64,000 nucleotides of DNA from Antedon mediterranea (Eukaryota > Echinodermata > Crinoidea > Comatulida > Antedonidae). Made by a program: the position numbers and the translations under genes. Position 1 is the stretch's first letter. Each line of letters starts with the position of its first letter. Under the pieces are notes generated by a model that ran no database searches, was not told the DNA's origin, and saw only the letters and a program-made list of their open reading frames with translations. The stretch spans positions 24,185,001 to 24,249,000 of the forward strand of contig NC_092673.1 in the NCBI RefSeq assembly GCF_964355755.1, written 5' to 3'. This document shows, piece by piece, positions 40,863-64,000 of the stretch.

Positions 40863-43800
40863 TGTTGCTAGTTTACTTGCCAATTTACTGGCATTAAATG
40901 GATGGTGTTTTCGGGGACCGTTGTATCCCCATTGATAAGTCGAGTGTAATTTGTTAATATGCCTACTAGAAGAGCGTTTGGAACCATTTAATTGGTTTAA
41001 AGAGTGATGATTAGGACTGACGTCTAACGAAACAGTTATCAAATTCAAATTTAAAAGACCATAACAATGAAGATAATTACTTGTATTTGATAAAAAAATG
41101 TATTTATTGTCATTTTTACAAATAGGTAAAAATTAAATTTGGTTTGTTAATTTACGTTTGATATACATACAATATACAAATATATAATGAAACAAAAAAA
41201 AACAATAAATTCAATAAATCTAACAAACTTGCTATTAAATACATGAATAGAATTATGAACAAATGATTGAACACGTTAAGAGTCTTGATCAATCTACCAG
41301 TTTGACTAAGCTTAAAGAATGTCCTGTAATCTGAGTCATGGAATACGAGATAATACAATGACAATGCTCTTCAATATGTTTCTTCATTCTATGTTTTTTT
41401 AAAAAGTCTTATATTATAAGGAATCAATTCTTAAAGACTATAGACTTCTTTAAGCCTACATGATTCCTTTCTATCTAACTATTCAGATATGGTACGCGGT
41501 TATTGGCGGTTTAGATATTTGTTGCCCAATAATCAAAATTGATTGACAATGAATGCAATTTATTTAAAAGATGCTGTGTTTTCTTTAAAAATAGATATTT
41601 TAAAAATAGGCCTATTTTACTAAAGATCATCATTATCATGATCTACGTCAGCTAAAATGTTTTGAAAATACAATTATGAGATTACAAACAAATTTCATTT
41701 TTGTTTATAACACATCTTTGTTATATCAGCTAGTTATTTTGCTGAGCGTTCCGGAGTTAAAATATGTATATAATTATATTGAAACTGCTTGTCAATAATT
41801 AAATTTATGAAATGTTTACTTTATAATTATATTTTATCTATATCTACCCTATGCCGTGTATGTCTGCTTTTCTTGTGTTATTATTATATTTTCTTTTGCG
41901 TATTGTTTGTTTATTAAGAATATTATTATTAAGAAGTCCGCTGTACAGAGATACAGGCCCATGGTGTTTCCCAAACATAATAATAAGATAGACCGCTATC
42001 CTACCTTACCCTTTTCCTAGACAGTGTGATAAATTTATACTGTTTCGAATTTTATTTAATCGCAGATAATAACGATAAAAATGCCAACATAATAAATAAA
42101 ACAATTTAATGTTTACTCAATAATTGGACATGATAAATATTATTTTGAGTATCTTATTTGAAATAACAAAGGTTGTATCATAAATCTCGCCCTCTAACAG
42201 AAAAAAATGCTATAAAAATGTCTACCATGCTATTAGTAGGAAGGAATATGTAACTTGCAGTTTTGTGCTTAATCTCCGAACGTTTTCAAGCTTTTAAATG
42301 GTTCTATTGACATGAATATGGTTTACAATAATTATGACTGAAAAGTATTTTACTGTGCAGATTGTTTCTGTAAGCAGGCAATCGCGCCAGTTTTGAAAGA
42401 ATGATTTTACGGCGTGGTTGCAAGATGGACGCAGTGACGACCATGTTAATATGGATGGTAGGCTTCGTTCATTAAAAAAGTTAGTTCAGTATTTTCAATG
42501 ATTTTTCATGCTCTTATCTTCACCCAATAACATTAGTGGGAAGGTGGTATTGAAATAATTGTATCATTGTTGTGTAATGTACATACTGTAATGTAATGTA
42601 TGAATGGTATAGGCCTACGATAGACTTGTCCCAAGAACAGAATGTAGTTATTTCGAGGCTTTTCGATTTTGTATTTCTGGTTTCATTCGTTCTACTCATT
42701 GCAATATAAAACATTGAATTGAGAGTAAATTACATATATCATTTGTACAATAATAAAAAACACAGTTAAAAACATTAAAATCTCATGCAGAAAAAGCTTA
42801 TAAAAACAAAACAAAATAGCTGTTTGTTTTTTAGTTTACAAGCTCAAGTAGTATACGTATGAAACGTCATATGTGCCAAAATGTTTATCTTTTTACTAAT
42901 ATTAAGTCAAAACTCCGTTTGGAACCCAGAATAGGTGTACGACAGCGCTGTCCTTTGTTATTCAGAAAACATGTCTACAGTTTCTTGTACAGTATTTTTT
43001 TTTTAAGTATTTTATAATTTGTACCTTAACTCATGAAACCCAATGTTTAGATTATAAATGACCTACAGCAGGAGAGAATGAAAGTTCACTTTTCCCTGCC
43101 TACAGTAAAGAATGTTATCGTATCAAGGTAGATAACAAAATGGAGACCGATGTTGTAGAAAATAATTGTTTCATACTATTTTTTTTTTGGTCCTATTTTA
43201 AGTGACATGAAATGTTTGTTTACTCCGTATATACTTTAACGGTTACTAAAAAAAATGACGACATGTTTAGATATAAGAGGCCTTAGTTTAGTGTTTTATA
43301 TGCCGTGTATATTTGGGAAAGTGGTAAAATTGATAGACATAATTATGCTGTGTGTGATATGTGTATTAAAGGCTGCGTCGTCAGAATCTGAAACTGGGTC
43401 AAAAACAAAGAACATAAAAATGGCGACCCACAAAAAGAAGGAATATTAACAAGATCAGATATTTTAGTTTAGTTTTGTCCGTTTTTTTAACTTACTTTGA
43501 AATATCGTGTTTTATATCATTTTATATATTTTAATCAACGCAAGTTGTTAGATTTCCTTGGGTGAATCAGAGAGGTATAAAAAAAGTTTATGAAATATTT
43601 CTTACAAAATCGTATACATGTTGACCTTGTTTTGTCAGTGGATTATTCCATTGTATATTGTTTCTTTCTGTCCAAACCCGCTATTGACACCAAATCACAG
43701 TTACCCCCCTGATATTAATACCGCCCATAACAATTGTAAGCGAAACAATTAGGTGAGATCTGATTTTTAATAATAACAATGATTGATTACGTCATCGCGC

Positions 43801-44114
43801 GCGTAGTGAGATCACCTCCTGTCGTTTTCCTTTTCACTAATACCCTTACCCAACACAGGATATTGTACAACATTGTCGTGAGGTCTTACAATACCGGCCA
43901 CAACGGGAAGTTAGTAGTTGGTTTTTTTGGCATCAGAATACAAGTTGTTCCCAGGATTATTCTTGGAAGGAATAGAAATTGACGATTAGAGGAGTGTTCA
44001 ATCGGAATTCACACGTGTTATCTATTCTGTGGTGTGGACGGCGTTATAACTTGGTCATAAACTTGTGATTTCCTCAAAATACACTTGAGGTAAAAGAGCT
44101 CACACGTCAAGAAT
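40863..44114. other. Intergenic region between ABCC4-like and carboxypeptidase genes
   Basis: It begins with the 3' UTR of the ABCC4-like gene. The remainder is AT-rich, with scattered short frames that lack motifs (for example 43255-43449 and 43779-43982). No repeat of note was recognised. The promoter of the downstream carboxypeptidase gene should lie near 43900-44100, but I see no clear TATA box. Confidence 0.5.
41204..41218 (+). terminator. ABCC4: Candidate polyadenylation signals of the ABCC4-like gene
   Basis: Two AATAAA hexamers (41204-41209 and 41213-41218) occur about 345 bp after the stop codon. They are the first clear canonical signals downstream on the plus strand. The cleavage site is not determined. 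Confidence 0.5.
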
Positions 44115-54847
<10,733 letters not shown>

Positions 54848-57060
54848 GATTGATGTGGACAAAGTGTACCTTAATTAGATCTATTTTAATACCTATAAAA
54901 CTATTTTAAAAACTGCCCAAATCTACCTCTATCATAGTTTCTAACTAATTAGTATTTAGAGTTTGTAGAAGTAAGTACAAACAGACTAGGGCAAGTTGTA
55001 TTGCTGTAATTTCATCCGATGCAACAATTCAAAACAGACTTCAAACAATGAGAAAACTTATTACCAATTTTAATAATTGGTATATTATTATATTGTGGGT
55101 TATTAACATTTGATACAAATGAAAAATAACCCAAAATATAATTAAATAGGCCTATAGAAATTATAATAAGTAAATGAAAGCTAAGGTTTCTGTTTTCTTG
55201 TTAATGTCGTCGTGAGGTGGTTTCCCGAATGATCGTAAAATCAAAACGGTACTGGGTATGACCAACTAGCGTTATTGTCACCGGCTAGTCATCCATTCAT
55301 AGAAGTACTAATGTAGTAGCCTACCTGTACGGTGACCATAGAATGTGACCCGAGGCATGACTTTCTTTTCCTCCCCTTAGAAATATCGTATACTTTATTC
55401 TTCTTTCTTGATTATCTCCAAATTGCTTTTACAACTGAAATAGGCTAGCTTATATTTATTATTGTTATTATATTTCTTACCAACATTGAATATGTATAAT
55501 AGTGTTTTAAGAGGAGTTTGTTCAATATTTAGAAGAGCCTTATAAGAAGTATTCCTGAAAAAATGTCTTTCTGTAAAAATTTAAAATGTACTGAAATGTA
55601 TTTATAATACTCATAGTGTACAATTTAAAACGAAATATATTTATTTATAGTCTTGCATACAAAATAATTTTGATAATAGCACAATAAATAAATATATATT
55701 GACTGTATTCATGCTGTTCAGTTGTGTGTTTTCGTCAATCTCCTTTTTTTAACCGCATTATTATAGTAATATTATAAAAAGGACACATTTAATAAATTCA
55801 TCAAAAATATAAACAATTTTATTCATAATCATAGACAATTCTTTAAAAGAGACATTGGCTTTCATGATGATGGTGCAGATTTATCGGATTTATAGTGAAA
55901 CCTAGTACTGGTGCAAAATTTGCATACATTTAAATATCTGCCATTTGTACAAGTTCCATTTCCATTGGCATTCTTATTCAATTTGTTGAATGTTCCACCA
56001 ATAGAAAGAATCGGGAATTATAATAATAATAGATTAGCTGAATTTGTGTCGATTTTGAAAAACTGGTCTCTTAAAACAAGGTACCGTTTCTTTCAGATTT
56101 TTTTTTACAGATAATTGTACAGTTTTGAATACGAACGTACATAACTAGGCCTTAGTTTCATGATAGTAGAAATTCGTCACTACTAAAATCTATCGTAATC
56201 ATCTAAATTGAGTAACGTTAACTCCCATTTTTTATAATACAATTTAATTTCATGCGAATGGGTAGTGAACTGTGTAATGGCTTACGTTACTGTGGATCAC
56301 TTGGCAATTTTAGAACACTTTTACAAAGTATTCAATACTCTGAATGTTATCAATACAAATAGGCCTACCGTAATATTTATTGGTACTATTACTGTTTTCT
56401 GAATGTAGACCTGTTCTTGAAGAAATGTATACTTTAGACTAACCAGTTAACCGATAGCTCGCATGTATAATAGGCCTTTATAGTAACTGCAAATAGCTAT
56501 ATTTATGATTATTTGTTAGACTGTTATCTGCCTATTTAGGGGCATTATTGACGAAATGAACAGTTGCGGTGTACAATAATTAATCCACTGAAGACCACTT
56601 ACAACCAAGTCAATGTACAGTCAGAGATAGCCTATAGCCTAAGATAAGCCTTTGTCCCTAGAGTGTTAAGCTATTTTAGCTATTAGGCCTCTATGTAATA
56701 AAAATAATGCTTTTCTATTAACTTAACATTTTCACATCCCTGTTTGAATAGAATTTTATATTATTTTGCACCTCTAATAATGCAATATATGCCTTAATAA
56801 CTAATAGGCTATTTAAACATTATCGTGACGGTATGTCTTTGTGTATGTTTTGCTTTCCAGAATATTTCGTTCACCTTCAAAGATAGTTCTGTTCACACAA
56901 TTAGTTGCTTTTTTCAGATATACTGTAATGCTATAACAGTATTGTAATACTTAAGCCTTTTTACTGTACGCTTTCAAAGTTTGTTTAGTACCAATAATTA
57001 TCCGTTTATCATAAAGCATTGATAATTCAGTCTATTGTCTTTGTTTTAATACATTTTTGT
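54848..57060. other. Region between the two convergent carboxypeptidase genes
   Basis: It must hold both 3' UTRs. Overlapping AATAAA signals at 55683-55692 suit the plus-strand gene, about 840 bp after its stop. For the minus-strand gene, TTTATT (AATAAA on its strand) occurs at 56376-56381 and 55818-55823; the choice is not decidable. The rest is AT-rich with AGGCCTA words. No further gene or array is seen. Confidence 0.5.
55683..55692 (+). terminator. Candidate polyadenylation signal of the plus-strand carboxypeptidase gene
   Basis: Two overlapping AATAAA hexamers are followed by AT-rich sequence and a TGTTCAGTTGTGTGTTTTCG GT-rich element about 25 bp later, the usual arrangement of a poly(A) site. 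Confidence 0.5.
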
Positions 57061-60000
57061 TTATGGAATGGCCTTGAATTTGTTTGCATCATTCACAGAG
57101 TAAAATGGATATGTGTACTTTTTTCGGCACCCTCGGCGTATCATATTGTATATATTGCATCTGTTACGGTACTGCTCTGGCCAGTCATCCTCTTCGCTGC
57201 TATCACCATTTGCTCTATAAACTATTGCTGGCCCATATTTTTTCCATCCGGTATTTTTTCTTCCAGCTTTTCCTCCTCCTCCTCCTCCTCCTACTACTTC
57301 TCCTCCTCCTCCTCCTCCATTGACTACCGCATTCCCATTTATTCTTTGTCCATTATTTACAGTCTGTTTTTTATTTGTCTGTGTTTCAGTTTTAACTATT
57401 GACGTACTACCTCCAGCGTTACTACTGATGACAATGCTATTGTCAGTTGCCTCTTCGGCTGTTATCTGGACTTGAGGTTCTTCAATTTCTGTGACAACTT
57501 CTACGTTTGTCTTGTCATTTTGCGTAATGACTTCAATGACGCCTGTTGGCAGCTTAGGTAGAATTTCTGGTGTTGTGATCTCTTCTCGTATCAGCTCAAA
57601 GTCTACTACGGTTGCCATATTGCCCAGTACAGTGATTGCTTCGCTTAATGGTCTAAAGCCATGTGCATCAACAGTGATAGTGTATGCACCGGGAGTGAGA
57701 AGCCTCCAATAGTCACCGTCAATAGCTAGAAAACATAAACAAAAAATATAATAAGTGAGACTCAGTTTTCGTTATCTATTTTTATTTCAGTGTTTTTCAT
57801 ATTGCGTAATTAACTTTTTAAAAGTGTGTCTGTTATAACGTCATTATATCAAGGAACGTTACATAACCGTAGGCTACTATTACATATATTTTAAAGTACA
57901 ATATCGGCTGGTGGGGCTAACAGTAATCATCCACACCCTCTAAAAGAGACAAATTGTCCGACATATTTCGTTTGACGGCCTGTACTTAGAAACACTCGAG
58001 AAACTAAAATTGTATGTCAATTGGCCCCACGGTGGATAGCCCTTAGGAAGTCCTTATGTCTTTATAGTCACTCAACATTTAATCATTATTAAAAGAAATA
58101 AAGGCATGTTTTCTAAAGTACCGTTTTGAGACAAACATGTTGTTGTAGGACCGCCGTTATACCATCAATCCTAGGCCTAATAAAGAGTCAGTCGTTGAAC
58201 TCGAATAAGGACAATATCAGCAACAGACGACTAGAAACCAATCTAAAACATTCATTTTTAAAGACAACAAATTGTTCCGTATCCGGACGTATGAAGAGGT
58301 GTTGATGGAAAAGCTGCGCTAGTCAAGTTCTTACTTTCGTCAAATTCTTTCGTTATTAAATTAAATCCACAAGAAATAAATTTATCATAAATCATAAAAT
58401 GATAAAACATGTATTATGCCGCAGGTGAATTCACACGCATTTTACACTTTGAAGCTACATGCCTAACCTAAATTTTATATTCGCGTTCCAAACATTTCTC
58501 AAAAAGTTTTCATTAACTTTCATTACTTTTTATATTGTGTTTTCACATACCTGTTGTTATATCATGTTGATACCTAGGACCTGTGATCTTGACAACAGCA
58601 TTGGCAATCGGATTGCCTTGCAGATCTGTGACTACTCCTTTCACGCCCATGTGAATCTAAGGGGGAGAAATAATACTAAAATAAATAGTTTTGTTTGTAA
58701 CATATACTACGCTAACTAATATTAGGCTTCATAATTTAGAAAAAGAAATGAGGACAATTTAGAGAAATTAGGACCGTCAATTAGGTCATCATTTTTTAGA
58801 CAGATCAATAAGGGCTCAATGTCCTCTGTGATTGGTCGACGTATTTTTGTCTCAGTCATTGAAGAATCTCATCATTGAAGTGTAAGTTAGATATGAAAGA
58901 TGTTAAGATAAGAGATGTTTCAAGAGGAATTAGCTAATGTGAACAGGAGTGAGTAGCAGGCTTGCTTCATTCAACTTAATAATTATACTACTTATGAAAC
59001 TCTTATATTTGTATCAAGAGATTTCCTAAAAGGTATTAGATTCCCAATACATTACTTCTATTCGAAACAACTATTTTCATTTTTTCCAGATAGAATAGAT
59101 GAAATGTTAAAGTGTTATTTGTATGGAAAATGTCAAATTATAAGATAGTTTAAAGATCCTAATTTAAAAGAAGTAGCCTAATAAAGCATGCATGCATCGG
59201 GTTACCATAAGGTGTACTTTGTATCGCAGTAGCACTATTTCCACAAATAAATTATCATCACTTTAAAGCTTTGTCTACACTATCAAATGTGATGTGAAAA
59301 TATATGGACATGATGTCATATCACTACTATATTTAAGCATATTGGTAACATGATTGTTTTTGTTACTGTGTATATTTTTTCTTTGTTAAATTTTTATGAA
59401 TAGTTATGTCAACTTAATCATTGTTTACAATAAAGGAATCACACTGCCATATTTGGGCAAATCGCACTTTTTTTTATCAAACTAGTTTGATAGTGTAGTC
59501 AGAGCTTTAGCACAAACAAATGTTATACTCACAGCTTCTATATAAGATAACAATGCTTCTTTGTTAGCGTACCATTTATTTTCAAGATCTTCTTCATTCG
59601 GAAATTTTTTACATCCAAGTTCCAGGGTGATTTCAAATGCATTTGATGCTAAGTAGTTATAATCTTGCATACCTTAAATTGAATTTCAATAAAGAAAATG
59701 TATTTAGTGTTTTAATCGACTTCACCTTTTAAATTACCTTGGACGATTTACAACACGATTTTATAGGCATGTATTTTATCAAAGTATTATTATAAATATG
59801 GATTTGAGTTTAAAGAGTAGTTCCAGGTTTAACATTTCTATGTTTATTATAAATATAAACTTCATGATGCTTCTTCTGCTTCACCGCTATCGAAAAATAA
59901 GTGGAGTTATTTAATGTTGTTGAAATGTTTCAGAGCATGTTGAACTTTGAGCTATACCATATAAGTAAAGTAGGCCTGCCTATGCCGACTGAGGCTACTT

Positions 60001-62938
60001 GTGTTATCTTCACTTTTCCTTGTCATATGTTTATTACCCTGCACAACTATTTGTAGGCCTGTAATAGTATCCCTCTCTCAACCGGGTTGTTCTAATTCGA
60101 CATCAGAAATGCTCAAAGGTTCATGAGGAATACATGGTGAAATAAATGATTTTGTTTTGGTTACATACGTACCTCCTTCTACACTGTACCACGACGCGCC
60201 GTTAGTGATTCCGTCTGGAAAGCCTTCTCCATAGCCAAAACATGATTTAGGCCTAGTGCTTAAAGTTTCATGATTTTTTGAATATATCAAAGAAAGATGG
60301 CGGAAAACAGCGTCGTCTGGAGACATACTGTAGAAGTAGCGACCCATTGGATCACGTGATTTATCATACGGGTAGTTGACAACCATTTGGCCATCGTGCA
60401 TGTTCGCTGAGAGCACAAATGGGTGCCTCTGTATCCATCTCATTATTGCTTTTGTCTCTGGTTGAAGCTGTGCAGAAAAACATTAGTAATCATAAATTGA
60501 AATGCTTTATCATATGCCTAATATACAATGCTTAATATACAGACACACACATATTAAGCCCATTAAGTGGATACTTCCCTGTAAAAACGAGGGACAATAC
60601 CGTATATTTTAGCATTCAGGGAACATCACTATAAAGGTTTTATTTTGTTGGGTCCCCAGTGTTTCCCTTTAATAGCTAGGCGTTCTATTGTACTCTTGTA
60701 GAACTTAAACGAAATTGAAATGTTCACTTTATGATTTATAGATCATCTTTCTGATATTATTTTCCAGGGACAACATGGATAGTTTTAGGCCCCACACATA
60801 CCTGGAACCAAAGACAAGTTTAGGAGTAGGGGTGAAATACTGGTCATGCAATGAGACACTTTGGCGTTTGTTTAAGAGTATCGCAAAAAACATAGGGCTT
60901 AATTCGCATTGACAGAAATGCGTTTTCATTGAACTTGCAAACTCAACTGAACTGTCTTAGTTCATTTTAATAGTGAGCTTAGATATATAACCAACTGCCT
61001 GTCGCGTTACATCCATTGACAGCTGTCTAATTGCAGTTTTATTTGAAAAGAAATCAGCAATAAATCTTTAATTAGAGTTTTAGTTTACTCAGTCCCTGTC
61101 CAAAGACTAGAGTGGTAACATTTTAGCAGTACTGAATAGAAATAATAACTCGTTCACATTTTAGCTATATGGTAATGTTTTGCAGAATATCATTGTAAAG
61201 ACACTAGTGCGATTAAAGTTATCCTAAATGTTCTGTCCAAAGACTAGAGTGGTAACATTTTAGCAGTACTGAATAGAAATAATAACTCGTTCACATTTTA
61301 GCTATCTGGTATGTTTTGCAGAGTATCATTGTAAAAACACTAGTGCGATTAAAGTTATCCAAAATTGTCTGTCCAAAGACTAGGGTGGTAACATTTTAGC
61401 AGTACTGAATAGAAATAATAACTCGTTCACATTTTAGCTATCTGGTATGTTTTGCAGAGTATCATTGTGAAGACACTAGTGCGATTAAAGTTATCCTAAA
61501 TTTCCTGTTATTAATTTCAATATTTTCGTTCAGTCAAAAATATTAATATTTTAATAATATCATAATAACAATTAGCATTTGATTATTAAAATACTTCAAC
61601 TTGCGCAAAAAAATGTAAAAATACACATTTTAGAAATTATATATATTAATTATTTATTGCATAATATAATTTTTTATTTAAATCCGTAAACAATCTAAAA
61701 GGGATTTATTATTTCTTTTTAAGATTCTCATCAAAAAATTCGTGTAACAGTTAAAAAGTGATATTTTTATCTGCAAAAATTTCGTATAGGCCTATTATTA
61801 GGAATTGATTCCTTACAAATGACTATTCGTTAACTTACTTCATCTACAGGCATTGTATTTGGTTTTAGATGGTGGTTCGGTCCTCCATTTCGTTCATTTT
61901 CGTACATTACAGCATTTAAATCCGGGAAATTACGATTCAGATTTATGTCATTAGCATTACTTCTTCCGAATAATGATGGAACTTTACCCTGAAAAATACA
62001 ATTATAAAAATTAGTTTGCACCATATAATGATTATACGGGTCTATTAAACACTACAGTTATATATTATCACGAGTTTTTTTCCAGTTAGAGGGCCGCAAT
62101 CTGGACACAGTGTGGAAACTCGTTGAGACTTTTTTGACTGGCAAGAAATGTTACATTTAACATTTTATTCATATGTTACAATACATTTAACAATTATTAA
62201 CTGATCATAATTTTACTGAAGAAAGGTTTTACACTAAAGTTAAAATCTATTGCTCACAGGTTTATTTATGGTTATACTTTTATCCAGCTAAAAATAAGAT
62301 TTTAGTTTAGATAAGCTGTTAATTTTGCCTTATCTTTCTTACTCAGCAAACATAAATACACTTAAGCAATTGCTGTGTATAAAGAGTTGAATTATGTTAG
62401 GTCAGTCATTACTAACTTACATTGAGTTATGACTTATTATGAGTCAACTAACACATGTTCATAATACATAAGGTGTCTTTATGTTATTCCAATATAATTA
62501 CTGTATTAATCATAATAATAATAATAACAATCACCTGGCCCAACCGTTCCCCCCTAACATTTCAATGCAAAAGACGGGTCATAGCACTTCATTTTACAAT
62601 AATCTAGGCCCTCGAGCCTCAATTTCAAAATCGACATTAACGCAGGTGAACTGAGTATTGCAGCACCTTGGATGCCCTTTCTCCCCTCCTCATCAACTCA
62701 TTTCAATTATTAACGAGCTACCAACATACCGTTTCATTGTATACATTCCAGGCCTTTTCAAATCCATCTGGATTCATTGATGGTAGTAAATGTATTCTAA
62801 TGCTGTTGATCATTGTTATTACTCTTTCATCCCTTGCCAAATATTGGTCGCATAAATACTCTGCAAGATTTAGAAGTAACTCACGTCCCGAGGGTTCGTT
62901 CCCGTGCATGTTGGCTACATATTTAAATTCTGGTTCCC
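57061..62938 (-). CDS. M14 metallocarboxypeptidase paralogue, 3' part (six exons)
   Basis: This is a zinc carboxypeptidase of the same M14B type, on the minus strand. Exons are 62938-62730 (209 nt), 61988-61839 (150), 60467-60173 (295), 59672-59533 (140), 58656-58551 (106) and 57725-57061 (665 including stop). All have GT-AG borders and matching phases. The catalytic residues are intact: [56 protein letters not shown] and [13 protein letters not shown] transthyretin-like domain follows ([20 protein letters not shown]). The last exon then adds about 165 residues of acidic/threonine-rich sequence, a glycine run broken by EVV, and a basic end with two cysteines ([20 protein letters not shown]). 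No GPI-type hydrophobic end is present, so a soluble form is inferred. The first codon of 62938 is split, and upstream exons (signal peptide, any SRCR/LDLa) are not in 62939-64000, so the model is partial at the 5' side. Confidence 0.92.
57262..57322 (-). repeat. Coding GGA microsatellite (glycine run)
   Basis: On the minus strand, GGA codons encode [14 protein letters not shown] in the tail of the carboxypeptidase paralogue. Near-pure GGA triplets suggest recent slippage. The antisense serine- or leucine-rich frames over it are artefacts. Confidence 0.85.
59266..59507. mobile_element. MITE family A, copy 10 (with insertion)
   Basis: The left end is AAGCTTTGTCTACACTATCA; the right end is ATCAAACTAGTTTGATAGTG followed by TAGTCAGAGCTT. 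The copy is longer than the others: about 100 bp of unrelated AT-rich sequence sits between the CATATTGGTAACATG part and the GCCATATTTGGGCAAATCGC part. It lies in an intron of the carboxypeptidase paralogue. Confidence 0.75.
61096..61503. repeat. Three tandem copies of a 136-bp unit
   Basis: The unit begins CTGTCCAAAGACTAGAGTGG at 61096, 61233 and 61369. It runs through AGCAGTACTGAATAGAAATA, CTCGTTCACATTTTAGCTAT and GACACTAGTGCGATTAAAGT. Copies differ at only a handful of positions, so the triplication is recent. It is intronic in the carboxypeptidase paralogue and has no coding potential. Confidence 0.95.
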
Positions 62939-64000
62939 CTGAAAAAATAAACAGAAAGTTATATACACATTTCTTTCAACGATTTCATCGATTGATTCAG
63001 AGTTAGATTATTCACTTATTTGTTATGTTATCTCCCGGATCTTGATCGACTTTTAAAACTAGGCTTATGTTCAACTCGCTATTTTCACTCAATCAATGTG
63101 TATTTAAACCTGTTTTCAACTAGGCGAATTCATTCGTACGTATCAAGGTGTCATTGGTTGCGCATTTTCCCGTCACAGAAGTGTCCTACTAAATAAGTAT
63201 AATAATAATATTATATAAAATCGGATACGCATATAAATAAACGCTTTCGATTGTGAATACGCTTTTAACACGATCGACGGGATATTCCAATAATCTTCCA
63301 CTGCGTAAACTTTGTAGATTTGAACTCGTCACATGGTCGAGTTGGCGAAGAGTTACACTATGTTTAGGAGAGTTACTCATGTTTGGGAGTCTACCTAATA
63401 CTGCTGCTGTATTTCTAGATTAATAATTCAATACTGTCAATCATAAGTAGAAATAAACAAATTAAAATAATGACAAATACAAAGCGTAATCTAATTATAT
63501 TACAACCGCATAACGTGTGTTTTTATAATTGTTGTTTTATATTTGATAAAATGCAGGTTTCAAATACTGCATCTTTTCTCATTTTTCAGTTTGCTAAGAG
63601 ACCATTAACATTTACTTTGAACAAAAAGACCGCTCAGAGTTACCGCCGATAACAGATTTACTAATTTAAAAACGTTTCAAACGCAACTAACACGTCAGAC
63701 CCACCCTCCAATCGTTTATCGAGTCAGATTATTATATCATACGCATAACAGAACTTGAAGATTCAAGATTTAAGGTTAAGATCCCTGAAGCATGAGTTCT
63801 GTCAAACAGCGCCATGCAATTAGTCAGCTTCGCCAGGTTTACCCTTAAATATTCTCTTGGTAATATCCTAAATATATCGTGTCAAACCGAAACTTAAATT
63901 GTTTGTAATGTTTAGGAAAATCATGTTATTTTCAAGAGGACTGGTTGCTATTGCTTAGATAAAGCGTACAAAAAACAAATTTTTTTGGTTAAGATTGTTG
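62939..64000. other. Right edge, intron of the carboxypeptidase paralogue
   Basis: By comparison with the plus-strand paralogue, the next upstream exon should encode the SVEGRPLYALE-type segment (177 nt). I searched both strands by eye and do not find it here. The stretch is therefore probably intron, and the missing exons lie beyond 64000. No repeat or other gene was recognised. Confidence 0.5.

Noticed and set aside
43255-43982. Small plus-strand frames of about 65 codons between the transporter and carboxypeptidase genes
   Set aside because: There are no conserved motifs and no splice-consistent partners, and the lengths are expected by chance.
57019-57402. Plus-strand Ser-rich and Leu-rich frames
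   Set aside because: They arise from the TCC strand of the GGA glycine run in the carboxypeptidase paralogue; splice phase and homology support the minus strand.
63189-63380. Minus-strand frame of 63 codons as a missing exon of the carboxypeptidase paralogue
   Set aside because: It does not resemble the expected segment of the sister gene and lacks suitable splice sites and phase.

Overview
The window is intron-rich, AT-rich animal DNA. Every exon I could join is bounded by GT-AG introns, and the intergenic space is full of small inverted-repeat elements, tRNA-derived SINEs and decayed non-LTR retrotransposons. The gene content (a PH-PTB docking adaptor, an ABCC4-type transporter, SRCR/LDLa-linked carboxypeptidases) and the very frequent word AGGCCTA suggest a marine invertebrate deuterostome, most likely an echinoderm. 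That assignment is inference; no marker gene fixes the species.

Layout. (1) 1-3384: gene-free flank with two MITEs. (2) 3385-14484, minus strand: a complete 7-exon gene (about 1058 aa) for a DOK/IRS-type docking protein with PH and PTB domains and a 780-residue tyrosine-motif tail. The tail contains a coding minisatellite of YTEM-like (YxxM) units. (3) 14485-21241: intergenic, with LINE remnants and a 42-bp minisatellite field split by a 5'-truncated non-LTR retrotransposon whose RT reading frame is still open. (4) 21242-40862, plus strand: a complete 29-coding-exon ABCC4/MRP4-like exporter (1327 aa). Its introns hold a 3.9-kb long-TIR element with TTAA target sites, several MITEs, a LINE 3' end and SINEs. 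(5) 44115-54847, plus strand: a 13-exon gene (617 aa) with signal peptide, SRCR, LDLa, M14 metallocarboxypeptidase, transthyretin-like domain and a hydrophobic C-terminus. (6) 57061-62938, minus strand: the 3' part (six exons) of a convergent paralogous carboxypeptidase with a different, long, non-hydrophobic C-terminal tail; its 5' exons lie beyond the window.

The two carboxypeptidases share exon lengths and phases almost exactly, so they look like an inverted tandem duplication that later diverged at both ends. One appears membrane or GPI anchored and the other secreted. The adaptor would act in receptor tyrosine kinase signalling and the transporter in organic-anion or cyclic-nucleotide export. 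I see no functional link among the three gene types beyond proximity. The most unusual items are the SRCR-LDLa-M14 architecture, the YxxM coding repeat, the TTAA long-TIR element and the LINE sitting inside a minisatellite.
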